Assembly (NCBI GenBank): GCA_015680685.1
Contig: MNCI01008611.1
Location: 138,293-181,085 of the forward strand
DNA from: Gnetum montanum
Taxonomy: Eukaryota > Streptophyta > Gnetopsida > Gnetales > Gnetaceae
Direction of reading: 5' to 3'
Length of the DNA stretch: 42,793 bases
The position numbers and the translations under genes were made by a program. The notes beneath the pieces are model-generated. The model saw only the letters and a list, made by a program, of their open reading frames with translations, ran no database searches and was not told the DNA's origin. The stretch's first letter is position 1, and each line of letters begins with the position of its first letter. This document shows positions 1-9,485 of this stretch, piece by piece.

Positions 1-1080
1 TGGAACAAGAGTTAAAGTCTTAACCACAAGAATTTACCAAAAAGAAAACAATTCATCGACCAAAATATATACACTAATGATACAATTGGAAATGAGGTGA
101 ACAATGGAGAGAAGGATAGAGAGAAGAGAAATGGAATGGAATTCCAAGAACAAGGTGGTGTACAACCCCTTGTGTGTTTGATGATTAATGTGATTTGGAA
201 AATCTCATTCCAACTTCGGCCTCAGACCAACCACATCCAGTGACTTCGCATCAACGCATTCGGTTAAACCATCCACTTGGGTAACAAGAATGCATCCTCC
301 AAGAGCCACCACCATTCCGACGAAACAAAGGAGAGAATGAGAAGTGAAAAGGGCCTTAGTTAGAGGGAACACTTTTGTTCCATAACCAGTGCTTGTAGCC
401 CAAGTTTATTCGTCTAAGGGGTGTGCTTTGAATTCTCACTGGTTTTTTTTTTGTTTTGTGTTTTTATGTGTGAGAGCCACGCCATGCAAAGACTTCTTAT
501 TTTTATTGTCTTAGCTTCCAATAATTGGGTAACATCGGAATGGTAGAAAACTCAAGAAGAAACATTCAAGCACCCAAGAGAATGACCAACACAAAAGCAT
601 CAAGTTCCTTTGAAGTCACACCCTTTTCAATCCATGAGTCCTTCCTTAGTTTGAGAAATCCCCAGTCACCGATTCGTTTAAGTTCTTATTAAGAAGGGGA
701 CTGTACATTTCCAAGCTGAGAGAAACCATAGAAATTGGTGGATGGATGGATGAAGTGGTTTCATTGTCTACCATATCAGAAGAAACATACCTTAGTATCA
801 ACATTGTGACTTAAAGGTAAAAATCAAACATTAGCAATCAATATGAAAACAGTTCATACCATCATGAAGAACGCTTATTATGGGACAAACTTACAGGGTG
901 GATCACACACACAGACACAAAAAATTGAAAAATTATAACGATGATGTAAAATAAAAACGAGAAAAGTTAAAGAAATTTGTAAAACAAAAACGTTGTAAAA
1001 CAAAAACATGTAAAACAAAAACTCAAAAGAACTGAGGGCCCCATATGATTAGCATAGGTGGCCATCTCCCCCATGACTGA
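1..1080 (-). other. 3' non-coding region of copy A (partial)
   Basis: This matches, in reverse orientation, the block that follows integrase in copies C, D and E. For example, the text around 300-420 is the reverse complement of 15850-16000, and the first bases match copy B at 8441. About half of the 1.9-kb block is present before the window ends. It opens at 1066-1080 with a G-rich tract that resembles the element's polypurine tract. A 50-codon frame on the plus strand (540-692, starting MVENSRRNIQ) is antisense to the element and has counterparts in other copies. No element coding frame survives here. Confidence 0.8.
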
Positions 1081-1104
1081 GTTGTAAGGGAGAGATCTAA
1101 AATA

Positions 1105-1117
1105 ATGAACGTCTGTT
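1105..1117 (-). other. Internal deletion scar of copy A (RT to INT lost)
   Basis: Left of about 1109 the sequence matches the last codons of integrase (as at 33672-33716). Right of about 1113 it matches the segment between protease and RT (as near 30770-30800). About 2.9 kb found in copy E between these points is absent. The join is within a few bases, with no obvious filler. Confidence 0.75.
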
Positions 1118-1336
1118 TGAATTTCGTAGAAGTGCCCAACTTCTCCCAACTGATGTTCTTAGGTTGAGGGGTGGAAGTTGGCGACGCTCATATTTCAATG
1201 TGTCTATGCCTTTGTTACAGGTATGGGTTTCCTCAGTTTGTTTCATGCACCTTTTTCTGCTCCTTCTAGCTGTCAACCACAGGGTGTCTACTTCTTGTGT
1301 GGTTGCTACATACAGGCATATTTTTTTCAATGTTTC

Positions 1337-1780
1337 CTAGGCACACCTGTTACATAGAGGCATTTCCTCCATGTCATCACCCGATGAATCACTGTATGTG
1401 ATGCATGGAACTTTCCTCTTCTTGATCTTTCCACATATTTTTATCTTAGAGATTTCCAAGGAAAGATCGCGGATCCTAAGGCATGCGTCTACTGTACTCA
1501 GCCATGCCCTTCCCATTATAATCGAGAAGTCCCCTTCATTGTTGTTCACATTGATCACCAGAAAATCAGTTGGGTAAGACCAACCACACATAGTGGTAAT
1601 GATGTCCTCCACCAATCCCAAGGGAATGGTGATGGACTGGTCCACCAGCTCTAGAAGAATGTTGCTCTTCTTGAGTTGGGGCAGGTTCTAGGCGTGATAC
1701 ATCTCTTGTGAAATTAAGTTGACTCCGAAACCTGAGTCAAGAAGAACCCTATGTGGTTTATTTTCGACGATCTGCAAATA
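1337..1780 (-). pseudogene. Aspartic protease domain of copy A
   Basis: A retropepsin-like protease domain that would have processed the gag-pol polyprotein. The active-site triplet Asp-Ser-Gly is intact at 1730-1738 within LLDSGFGVNLISQEM. It is followed by the conserved blocks WSYPTDFLVINVNN and IIMGRAWLSTVDACL. One stop lies just after the active-site block (MYHA*NLPQ), so the longest open piece starts only at 1645. The frame ends at 1337. Downstream the sequence degenerates and then reaches the deletion scar, so this copy never reaches RT. The catalytic residues look sound, but the protein is interrupted and could not be made from one frame. Confidence 0.8.
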
Positions 1781-2031
1781 GATTAAGGGGCTCCTAGGGT
1801 CAGTTAGTTTCCTGGGAAGGTGGCCTACNCTGGAGGAGAAGGAGTCCTTTTGAAGTACTCTCGGACTTGGTAGTGACGGTTGGGGGTTGTGTGACCCATA
1901 GAGTCACTTGGAGAAATCGGCTGCTGCACATAATAACCATAAGGATCGAGCTGCTGGTAAGGGTACTATTGTGTTGGCGATGGCATCCCCCATGACTGTG
2001 GGTATTGCCACTGCTGATGTTGTCCGATAGG

Positions 2032-4032
2032 CTATGGTGGAGTTCCACTTGGATAATACATTAAGGGTTGGTGGAACTGCCTTGGGTTGCCCTGTGGATA
2101 AGGTAATCTACGGGGTGTTTGCCGTTGGTTGAGTCTTGGATTAAGCGCATACACCCCAGACTCCTGTAGATATGAGATGATAGGGCAACATCCCTTAGGA
2201 TGGTCATAATGGTAGATCTCACATCCACCATCATCGTCTGAATCTGAATCCTTAGCCACATCGGAGTTAGTGATTTTTCCCTTACCCTTGTTATGTGCAG
2301 GGCCTAAATCTCTCCACTTTTTCTTACCTTTGTCACTACTTTGTTCTACCTTAGAATCTTCTACAATTTTCAAGACTGTTTCAATTCTTGATTCTAAGAA
2401 ATCCCACATTTGGTCTACTTTGGCCGATACCTCGGTTGTTAAGTTTTGGATCGGCAAAGTTTTTCGATTCACCAACTCTTCAATTGGTGACTCATCCTCT
2501 TCATCACAAAATTTCACTCCCTTCTTTCGAAGGGAGGGATCACGGTTGTACTCTTCCAAACTTTCCCTTTTGCGTAGCTCACCTTCTTTAGTTGCTACTT
2601 GCTCCAAAAAGCTACGTACTTCATGGGCTCTAAGTTGTGAGAGTCTTCCTTGGGCGTAAGTCCCAAGGGTTCTTCTAGTTTCATTCCTTAGCCCATCCAC
2701 GATGTGGTGAAGTTGATCCAGCTAAGCATACCCATGGCCCAGGCAACGATGTAACAATGTGTAATAGCGGGCCATGGTAGCATCCAAGGTTTCGTGTATA
2801 CCTTGCTTCCAGCCTTGGATCTGCTTACGCAAATTGGACACTCTAGAGTACGTTTGATACTTTTCGTTGAACAGTTCTAGCATCGTACTCCACCTCCTAA
2901 TGGTTTCTAGTTCTAAGGACCGGTACCAACTCTCTGCCTCTTTGGTGAGTGTCCTTGGGAACAACTTAAGTTTCTGCCACTCACTGTCCAAATTCTACAA
3001 GGCACAGGCATTGTGGAATGCTTGTAAATGATTTTGTGGATCAGCATTGTATCCCCCTTCAAATCGTGGGATGTTGTTCATGTATAATTGTTTGATCTGG
3101 CTATCCTTTAAATGCCTTGTGGGAATCCTAACTGCCTCCGTGATGTCAAGCATACTTCGGGTTGCGAGTAGGGGCTCATCATGATCATCTCTTTCATGAC
3201 GCCTGTGATGTATGCGTTGTTCCCTACTCTCCCTACGTCCTTACCCTTGTCCTCTCTCTCAACTTTCACGTCAAGGTCTTTCATCTTTCTTACTTTTATC
3301 CTCACCTTTATGTTCATGGTGGCTGCACCCAGATGTGGAAGAAGAGGGTGAGTGATGTGAAGAAGGGGAAGAAGAAGGGGAACCATTGCCATGATGATGT
3401 TTCTTGCCTTCTCTTCGGCTACTATGGCCCTGATCGTTGTGACGATCAAAGTTTCCATCCTTAGCATGAGCAATTGTTCCCTCTGTGAACAGCTGGTGTT
3501 CACAGGCATTAGAACTAGGGATATGTATCGTTGATCGTAGGTTCTGATGCTCATCCTCCTCACCATCGTTAGGAGGGGGAACATCCTTTGCTAAAGAACC
3601 CATGATAAAGGGTTCCTTGTCTCCTATTTCGCTAAGGACGTGCAGGGCTTTGCCCTTCAAAAAAGCATGTTGACTCTCCTGCCTTAAGTCTCTCATACAT
3701 TGGGCATCTGTGGGATAATAATCCCTCATGTCAAAATCTTTCACAACGTATTCCGTGAAATGCTCTTGCATGCCAATCTGTACCAAGGCATGGAAAAGCA
3801 TGCAAGAGATTGATCGATCTGGGGCTAACACGATGTTGCCTTGCAAATCTCTCCACCGCAGTTGTTCATCCTGATGGAGAACAAAAGTAAAATTAAGAAT
3901 ATACTCATCAGGATGAGTATATGTCATCCTATATTGTTTAGGACTTGGCTTATTTTGGTTATGTGTTTTATTTTGCCGACTGTCTCGTGTGTGGTCCTTA
4001 GGTGGTGAGTTGCTCTTATGAGAAGAAGGCAT
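2032..4032 (-). pseudogene. gag of copy A
   Basis: Capsid/nucleocapsid polyprotein, about 666 codons from ATG 4032, which lies about 120 bp after the primer site. It has an N-terminal block with DEYILNFTFVLHQDEQLRW (residues about 40-60), then a Ser/His/Arg-rich low-complexity linker (about 190-300). The retrotransposon gag core starts near IPRFEGGYNADPQNHLQAF (about 315) and includes KEAESWYRSLE. A short Cys-His motif sits near residue 605, and a Pro/Gln-rich tail follows. All pieces share one frame and are separated only by stops (around 3268, 3256, 3241, 3015 and 2720), with no frameshift. The second Cys of the knuckle is Tyr here (CEIYHYDHPKGC). It is the least broken gag in the window. 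Confidence 0.88.
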
Positions 4033-4154
4033 TTTTATCGGTGTGCTAAATTCACCGTTATATAATTTTTATCTTGATTAACCCGAAGGTTCGTTAAGGC
4101 TCACAACTATGTGAGTGATATCCCTTATGTTCTATTCGGCACACAAACACTTAG

Positions 4155-4172
4155 TCCTCGTCAACGGCGCCA
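4155..4172 (-). promoter_or_regulatory. Primer binding site, tRNA-Asp type (copy A)
   Basis: On the minus strand this reads TGGCGCCGTTGACGAGGA, one base inside the 5' LTR. It matches the 3' end of plant tRNA-Asp at 16 of 18 positions (tRNA recalled from general knowledge). It would prime minus-strand DNA synthesis. It fixes the orientation of copy A and marks the adjoining LTR as the 5' one. Confidence 0.85.
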
Positions 4173-4596
4173 ATGATGAGTGGTGAGGTACTCGTACACT
4201 CAACCATATGAAACGAGCGTAGCACGCACGGTCCGGTCGAACTCTGCAGACTAAATGCCTAAATGCCCCATGGAACACTTGGGGTTAATTGTTCGTTGTC
4301 TTCCTAGACTTACTTGTTGTTGTCACAGTGTATGGTTAAGTAAGTCCGAGGTATATGATTTTTTTTGGTCTTTTATGGTTTTATGTCTTCTATGCTAAGA
4401 GCAAAGGGTTAAGAAACTAACTAACTATAACTAATGTCCTAAGTCTAAATTAACTAGCATTAGCATCCGTTCCCACTTACCATACACACCCTGAACTATG
4501 CAACTGTGGCTACCAAACACTAATCGTTACTGGGATCACCACACGTAACGCATGTGCTCAAAGTGGTCGTACTGAGGCACCTAACTAGGCTAAGTG

Positions 4597-4770
4597 TGAC
4601 GAGCAGCCGATTCCTTAACTAGCCGTACACATCCGTAGATGCTCGTAATCAAGTTGTACTCGTCCCACATTCTAGAAGATAAGGGGAAGAGAATCTAATC
4701 GCGATGAGTAGCCGATTCCTTGGTTAGCCGTACACATTCGTCAATTCTCGTAACCAAGTCATACTCATGC
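4597..4770. repeat. Tandem pair of hairpin units inside the copy A LTR
   Basis: Two copies of a unit of about 70 bp start near 4597 and 4701, about 104 bp apart, each containing AGCCGATTCCTT and AGCCGTACACAT. Each unit is itself an inverted repeat. In the second, ATGAGTA pairs with TACTCAT and CTTGGTTA pairs with TAACCAAG. The first has the weaker arms GACGAG/CTCGTC. I did not find this block in the other family LTRs in the window. Confidence 0.75.
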
Positions 4771-5019
4771 CGCGCTAACAACATGTAAGAAATAACATGT
4801 AATAAAACCTATCCATGTATTACAAGGTTTATCCACAAAGCTCGTCTTTATTGCCGTACACAACTTGCATTTAGGTACAAAGCTGTTCGAATAAAAAACC
4901 ATTCACTTGGGGGACTCCTACTGTGGGCACATGGAAAATATTCTATCTTTGGGGTGATCAATCCACCAGAGCTTCGCTACTTCTAGCCTAGGATGGTAAA
5001 TGAGGAGAGTGCTGCCTCT

Positions 5020-5027
5020 TATTTATA
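5020..5027 (-). promoter_or_regulatory. TATA box of copy A LTR
   Basis: TATAAATA on the minus strand, followed by AGAGGCAGC. It is placed like the TATA boxes of the other family LTRs, just after the palindrome-rich U3. Confidence 0.7.
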
Positions 5028-5161
5028 GATTTGACAGTAGACCGCGATATCGCGTACACGATATCACAGGGGATGATGCAATATCGCGTACGCAATATCG
5101 CATGGGATGCGATATTGCGACGGCTGCGATATCGCGGTGCATGCGATATCGCATCTCATCA

Positions 5162-5700
5162 TTGGTTTAAGTGATGATCAATCAAAATATTTAATCCAAT
5201 CCATCATAAACCCAAAAAGAATATCTAATCCTAATAGATTTATTGCTAAAATAGAAAATCAAATGATCCAAATATTGACCTCTCTTCAAAATCTTTCCAA
5301 TGAAGTAGTTAAACTAAAATGGAACAACAACAAAATTTCTATACATTCTTAAAAAACCAAGCACATCAATCAATGATGAATATTATTGCCTTCATAACAC
5401 TAGGCAACATTTTGAGAAAACTTGTTCTCAATTTTTAGTGTCATATGGTGATAATGCCCAAAATCAACAAAATGAGAAAACCCCGATTATGATCCTCAAC
5501 ATACCTCATGAAACATAAAATGAAAAAGTTTCTTTTCTTGAACAAGTCATGGTAAGTGATCCAAAACCACATAACACATGCTACTATAGACTTAATGACA
5601 TGATGAACACTACTCAATAATAAACTAGGAATAATCCCTATACTCCCAATAGAAGAGTTCCTAGTCAAAATAACACAAATAACCAAAACAGACCATCCCA
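5162..5700 (+). pseudogene. Probable gag C-terminus/linker of element T
   Basis: Broken plus-strand coding remains that lead into the RNase H domain. An open stretch ends at 5352 (PNRFIAKIENQMIQ..LTSLQNLSNEV). After stops and frame changes, Asn/Gln-rich sequence (NAQNQQNEKTP, PSQNNTNNQNRPSQVNV) runs into the RNase H at about 5710. Position suggests the gag end or a protease linker. I see no Asp-Ser/Thr-Gly protease site and no zinc knuckle, so the assignment rests on context only. Confidence 0.4.
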
Positions 5701-5705
5701 AGTAA

Positions 5706-6266
5706 ATGTTCTACAATAAGCCAAATTTTGATGATGACAATTTTTATATTGATCAAAGGGCTAAAATTTTAGATTTTATTGATTTTAACACTTGGATATT
5801 GAGAGTAGATGGTGCTTCTTCCAAGAAAGGATGTGGAGTCAAAATAATGTTCATACCTCTTGGTGAAGCCCCTACCCTTAAAGCCATCAATTTTAGATAG
5901 TCTATAACTAATAATATGGTTGAATATAAAGTGCTTATACATGGGATTAAATTAGCTCACTATTATGATTTATCCAAACGTAAGATTTATAGTGACTCTC
6001 AACGAATAGTAAATCAAGTCAATGGAATATTTGATGATAAGGACACTATGATGAAAGCATATAAAGCTTATATCCTTAAACTTTTTAAGGAATTTGAACT
6101 CATTTCCATTGAACATGTACAAAGAGAGGAAAATTATGTTCCCCATGCACTAGCTCAAATGGCTACTACTTTAGATGTCCCTTTTAAACATAATGCTTGG
6201 GATTCTAAAATTATTATTGAAAAAGTTAAGTTGTATTCTATTCTAAATAATGTCTTTTCTTTTTAA
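5706..6266 (+). pseudogene. Archaeal-type (additional) RNase H domain of element T
   Basis: An RNase H domain of the kind carried by plant Tat-lineage elements in addition to the RT-linked RNase H. It hydrolyses RNA in RNA/DNA hybrids during reverse transcription. Visible motifs in order: WILRVDGASSKKGCGV (first catalytic Asp), NMVEYKVLIHGIKLA (Glu), IYSDSQRIVNQVNG (Asp), and EENYVPHALAQMA at the end, where the usual Ala-Asp is Pro-His, so the last catalytic Asp is lost. A single stop at 5898-5900 (NFR*SITNN) breaks the frame between the first two motifs. It lies upstream of RT, not downstream of the RT-linked RNase H. Confidence 0.8.
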
Positions 6267-6807
6267 GTTTTTGATGATGATAATCACATTTGTAAATTTT
6301 TATTTTCTAAGGATCAATTTAGTGATCAATGTATTGAACTTTCTCAAATTAATGAGGAAGTTGTATTCTAGGATGTTATACTTTTAAATAAAATTTCTCC
6401 TGAAATAGCAACTAGAGAAACTTTGTTTGATGACTTATATACTAAAACTAAAGAAATTTCTAAGAATACTAATTGGCAAATCCTAGCCAAACTAGAAATA
6501 ATTCAAATTCAAAAGAAAGGACAACAATACCCTATCAAAATACGATCCCACTTACATGTAGGTGAAAAACAAAGCTTGATTGAATTGTTACACAAATTTA
6601 ATAATGTTTTGGCTTGGACTTATGAGGATCTTAAAACTTTCAATCCATTAGTGATGGCACATACTATCTTCCTTAAGTGAGAAACTAAATCATTTAGATA
6701 AAAAATTAGACTTGTAAACCCCAAGATTGAAGCCTTGATGAAGGTAGAGATCAATAAACTTCTAGAATCCAAAATCATTTATCTTGTGAGACATTGAAGC
6801 TAGATAT
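6267..6807 (+). pseudogene. Start of RT of element T (truncated)
   Basis: After a broken linker, the open piece 6423-6680 contains NNVLAWTYEDLKTFNP, the usual run-in to Ty3/Gypsy RT. After two stops comes VNPKIEALMKVEINKLL, then SKIIYLVRH. These match the first strand of Tat-type RT (the KEI..LL...II..VRHS..W region). The frame then meets the end of copy B's LTR at 6808. RT motifs further on, including the catalytic Asp-Asp, are not present in either piece of T, so this gene was cut and its middle lost. Confidence 0.75.
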
Positions 6808-7591
6808 TAATGAGTGGCGAGGTACCCCTACACTCAACCATATGAATATGAGCGTCTCACATGTGATCTGGTTGAACTCCAAGGACTAAGTGCTTATGCA
6901 CCCTAATGGAACACTTAAGGTTAATCAATCGCTGTCTTCCCAAACTTACTTGTATTATCATGGTTGTATGGTTAAGTAATCTTGAGGTATATGATTTTTA
7001 TATCTTTTATCTTTTTAAGGTCTTATGCTAATAGGGGAAGGTGAAGAGAACTAAGTGACTAAATTTCATTAACTATTCACTAACTAAGTTCTAATTGTCC
7101 TAACACTAGTATCTATTCCCACTTGCCACATACACCTTGAACTAGTGCAACACTGTTAGGATTACCAAATGCTACTTGTTACTGGGTTACCAAGCATTAC
7201 ACACGTGCTTGAAGTGGTTGTACTGAGTGCAATTAACTAGGAGAGTCAACGATTGAGAGAGACTAATTAGCTAGGAAAGCATTTAAACATTTAACAATAA
7301 TTAATTCTTATTTAGATTAGTCCACATGCTGCAAGGTTTATCAGAAAGCTTGTCTTTATTGCCATACACAAATGTGTGCTCAGGTACAATTTACTCAAAT
7401 AAAGATCCATTCACTTTAAGACTCCTATTGTGGGCACATGGAAATTATTCTAACTTTGGAATGGTAAAACTACTATAGTTTGGCTAAGAGTTTAAATCTA
7501 AGTGCCTAAAATAGGGAAAAACACCTCTTATTTATAGACATTGTTGTGGGTCACGATATTGCTGGGATAGACGCAATATCGTAGCTTATCA
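6808..7591 (-). repeat. 3' LTR of copy B
   Basis: A 784-bp LTR, TGATAAGC...CACTCATTA on the minus strand, each end one change from the family ends. A TATAAATA box lies at 7529-7536 (minus). Its U3 carries decayed palindromes (CGATATTGC, GCAATATCG). The neighbouring polypurine tract shows that it is a 3' LTR. Confidence 0.88.
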
Positions 7592-7606
7592 TACCCCCAT
7601 GACTGA
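7592..7606 (-). promoter_or_regulatory. Polypurine tract of copy B
   Basis: TCAGTCATGGGGGTA on the minus strand, directly against the LTR start. It is the expected plus-strand primer site and matches 35623-35637 in copy E apart from one base. Confidence 0.8.
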
Positions 7607-9465
7607 ATGAAAACTCATCCTCGAGTTCCTTTCAAAATATTGGGAAGGTATGGGATTATTGACTTGAATGACACTAATGGTGAATGGGGTGACATGTGAA
7701 TGGATCATCATTACAACACATGACAATATTAGTGTTCATGAAAACAAGAGTGAACACTATACACATTTGACATCCAGTCTTATTTGGTAGTTGAGAGAGA
7801 GAGAGAGAGAGAAGAAGAAGAAGAAGAAGAAGAAGAAGTCTGTTGCTACCAATGCCAAGATTTTACTTTTCATTGTCCATTCATAAGCATGTCATCGATC
7901 TTGTTCCTTGCATAACCACTCCAGCACCAATCCATTCTAAGTGTTCCCTCCAGATCCAATCTATTGTTGTATAATTGCCATCTGCACACACAACATAGTC
8001 TTATATTAGCAAGGGTAATGAATTACAATGCATTTGATACCTTGCCTTAGTGTAAGGTCCATTGGTTGAGTTGTGATATGGCTATGTGGATTCTCGAGAT
8101 ATAATATTGGTGACTATCCAAGGTGTAGGGGTTAAGAGAAAATCGAAAAAATTGGACCAAGAGCCCCATGACTAAGAGCGAACCTCCAGTAGCGAGAGAA
8201 TGGAAAAAGATAAGGAATAAGAAAGATGGAGGAAAAGAAACAACAGCAATGCTGATAAAATAAATGTCAGGGATGGAAATGAACAAAATAAGTGTTGATT
8301 GTGAAAATGTTTAAGGGAAAAAAATTAACGGATGGACCAAATAGGAATGGTAGTGGGTCCTCCCAAAAGTAGGCTCATGCCCTTAATGCCCTAACAATCC
8401 TGCATTCAAAGAATCCATAGGTTCTAGAAATGCCATTTGGAAACAAGGGTTAAAGTCTTAACCACAAAAATTTACCAAAAAGAAAACAATCCATCAACCA
8501 AAATATGGACTATTGATACAACCAACAATGAGGTGAAAAATGGAGAAAGAAGGATGGAAAGAAGAGAATGGACTGGAGTCTTAAGAACAAGGTGATGTAT
8601 AGCCCCTTGTGCATTAATGGTTAATGTGACTTAGTAGATCTCATTCCAAATCTAGGCTCAAACAATCCTCATTTAGTGACCTCACATTAATACATGTGGC
8701 CAATCCACCCACTTGAAGTAACAAGAATGCTTCTGCCAAAAAGTCACCACCATTCCGATGAAATGAGAAAGGAGAAAGTAGGAAGTGAGAAAGGGCCTTA
8801 GTGAGAGGGAACATGTTTGTTTCGTTCCATAACCAATGCTTGTAGCGCAGATGATTATTTCATCTAAGGGGTGTGCTTTGAATATTTACTCTTTTTACTT
8901 TTCACTTTTTTTTGTGTGTGAGTACCACGCCATGCAAAGACTTATTATTTTTATTAGCTCAGCTTCCCAATAATGGAGTAGCATCAGAATGGTAAGGAAA
9001 ATTCAAGAAGAAAACATCCAAGCACCTAAGGGAATGGCCAACATAAATGCATCAAATCCCCTTGAAGCCACACCCTTTTCACTCCTTAAGTCCTTCCTTA
9101 GTTTGAGAAATGCTTAGTCACCGATTCGTTGATAGTTCTTATTATTGAAAGAAAGGGACTATACATTTCAAGCCAAGAGAGACCATAGAAGTTCATGGAT
9201 GCATGGATGACGTGGAATCATTGCCTGTTATATCAAAAGAACCATATCTTAGTATCAACATCATAACTCAAAGGTAAAAACCAAACATTAGCAATTAATG
9301 TAATCTAGGTCATACCATCATCAAGAGCACTTATTAGATGACAAACTTAACAAAACAAATAAACACATAAATAAATGAAAAAGTATGAACGATGTTCCAA
9401 AACAAAAACAAGAAATGTTAAAGAAATTTGTAAAACAAAAATGTGTAAAAAAAAAATTAAAAAGG
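7607..9465 (-). other. 3' non-coding region of copy B
   Basis: Reverse-orientation counterpart of 15191-17099 and 33717-35622. It includes the G-rich tract at 8161-8178 and an antisense frame (plus strand, 8989-9117, MVRKIQEENIQAPKGM) like those in the other copies. A GA/GAA microsatellite lies at 7793-7838. I see no element protein in it. Confidence 0.8.
7793..7838 (+). repeat. Compound microsatellite (GA)n(GAA)n
   Basis: About 20 bp of GA dinucleotide run directly into about 27 bp of GAA/AAG trinucleotide. It lies inside copy B's 3' non-coding region and is absent at the same place in the other copies, so it expanded after insertion. Confidence 0.9.
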
Positions 9466-9485
9466 AACCTAAAAAGGAACCTTCA
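9455..9485. other. B/C fusion breakpoint
   Basis: Minus-strand 3' non-coding sequence of B ends and plus-strand gag of C begins here. The 12-bp word AAAAAGGAACCT occurs twice in tandem at the join, and GAACC could be shared by both sides. This looks like an end-joining repair scar. Confidence 0.7.

Larger units (their letters stand above)
1..5161 (-). mobile_element. Copy A: partial Ty3/Gypsy element (TGATGAG family), pol deleted
   Basis: A minus-strand LTR retrotransposon that runs off the left end of the window. Read on the minus strand from right to left it has a 988-bp 5' LTR, a tRNA-Asp-type primer site, gag, an aspartic protease, and then the 3' non-coding region directly, with no RT, RNase H or integrase. 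The order and protein motifs place it in the Athila/Tat branch of Ty3/Gypsy. Gag stays in one frame throughout, broken only by stop codons. The right flank, from 5162, is the gag end of a different Tat-like element, so A inserted into that element. The left target duplication and the 3' LTR lie outside the window. Confidence 0.9.
4174..5161 (-). repeat. 5' LTR of copy A (U3 palindrome type)
   Basis: A 988-bp LTR that begins TGATGAGATGCGATATCGC and ends CACTCATCA on the minus strand, so it has a 7-bp terminal inverted repeat. U3 is short (about 130 bp, 5030-5161) and packed with GCGATATCGC-like palindromes. A TATAAATA box lies at 5020-5027. R-U5 matches the other family LTRs. It is about 150-200 bp longer than the LTRs at 6808 and 24952, in large part because of a duplicated hairpin block at 4597-4770. 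Confidence 0.92.
5162..6807 (+). mobile_element. Element T, left piece: Tat-like Ty3/Gypsy element
   Basis: Remains of an older, unrelated Ty3/Gypsy element into which copies A and B inserted. It has gag-end-like sequence, an archaeal-type RNase H, and then the start of RT up to 6807. The reading order (RNase H, then RT) is on the plus strand. It continues at 17974 with the end of the RT-linked RNase H and the integrase. The central RT and most of the RNase H are missing between the two pieces. No LTR of T was recognised. Confidence 0.75.
6808..9465 (-). mobile_element. Copy B: 3' end fragment of a TGATGAG-family element
   Basis: A minus-strand fragment that contains only the 3' LTR (6808-7591), the polypurine tract and the 3' non-coding region. 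It stops abruptly at about 9465, where plus-strand gag of copy C begins. Gag, pol and the 5' LTR are missing. The base just outside its LTR end belongs to element T's RT, so B probably inserted there. Confidence 0.85.

Noticed and set aside
2270-2659. Plus-strand 129-codon frame opposite copy A gag
   Set aside because: It is the antisense of the charged gag region (Glu/Lys codons read as Ser/Phe/Leu). A similar shadow occurs at 10402-10629.
3162-3464. Plus-strand 100-codon frame opposite copy A gag
   Set aside because: It is a shadow of the Ser/His-rich gag linker on the other strand and has no counterpart start in the other copies.
3108-3584. 158-codon minus-strand frame within copy A gag
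   Set aside because: It is out of the gag frame that is supported by alignment to D and E, so it is a shadow frame.
5040-5161. Regularly recurring palindromes that might suggest a CRISPR-like array
   Set aside because: Units are only 10 bp, the spacers are short and similar, and the location is an LTR promoter in plant DNA.
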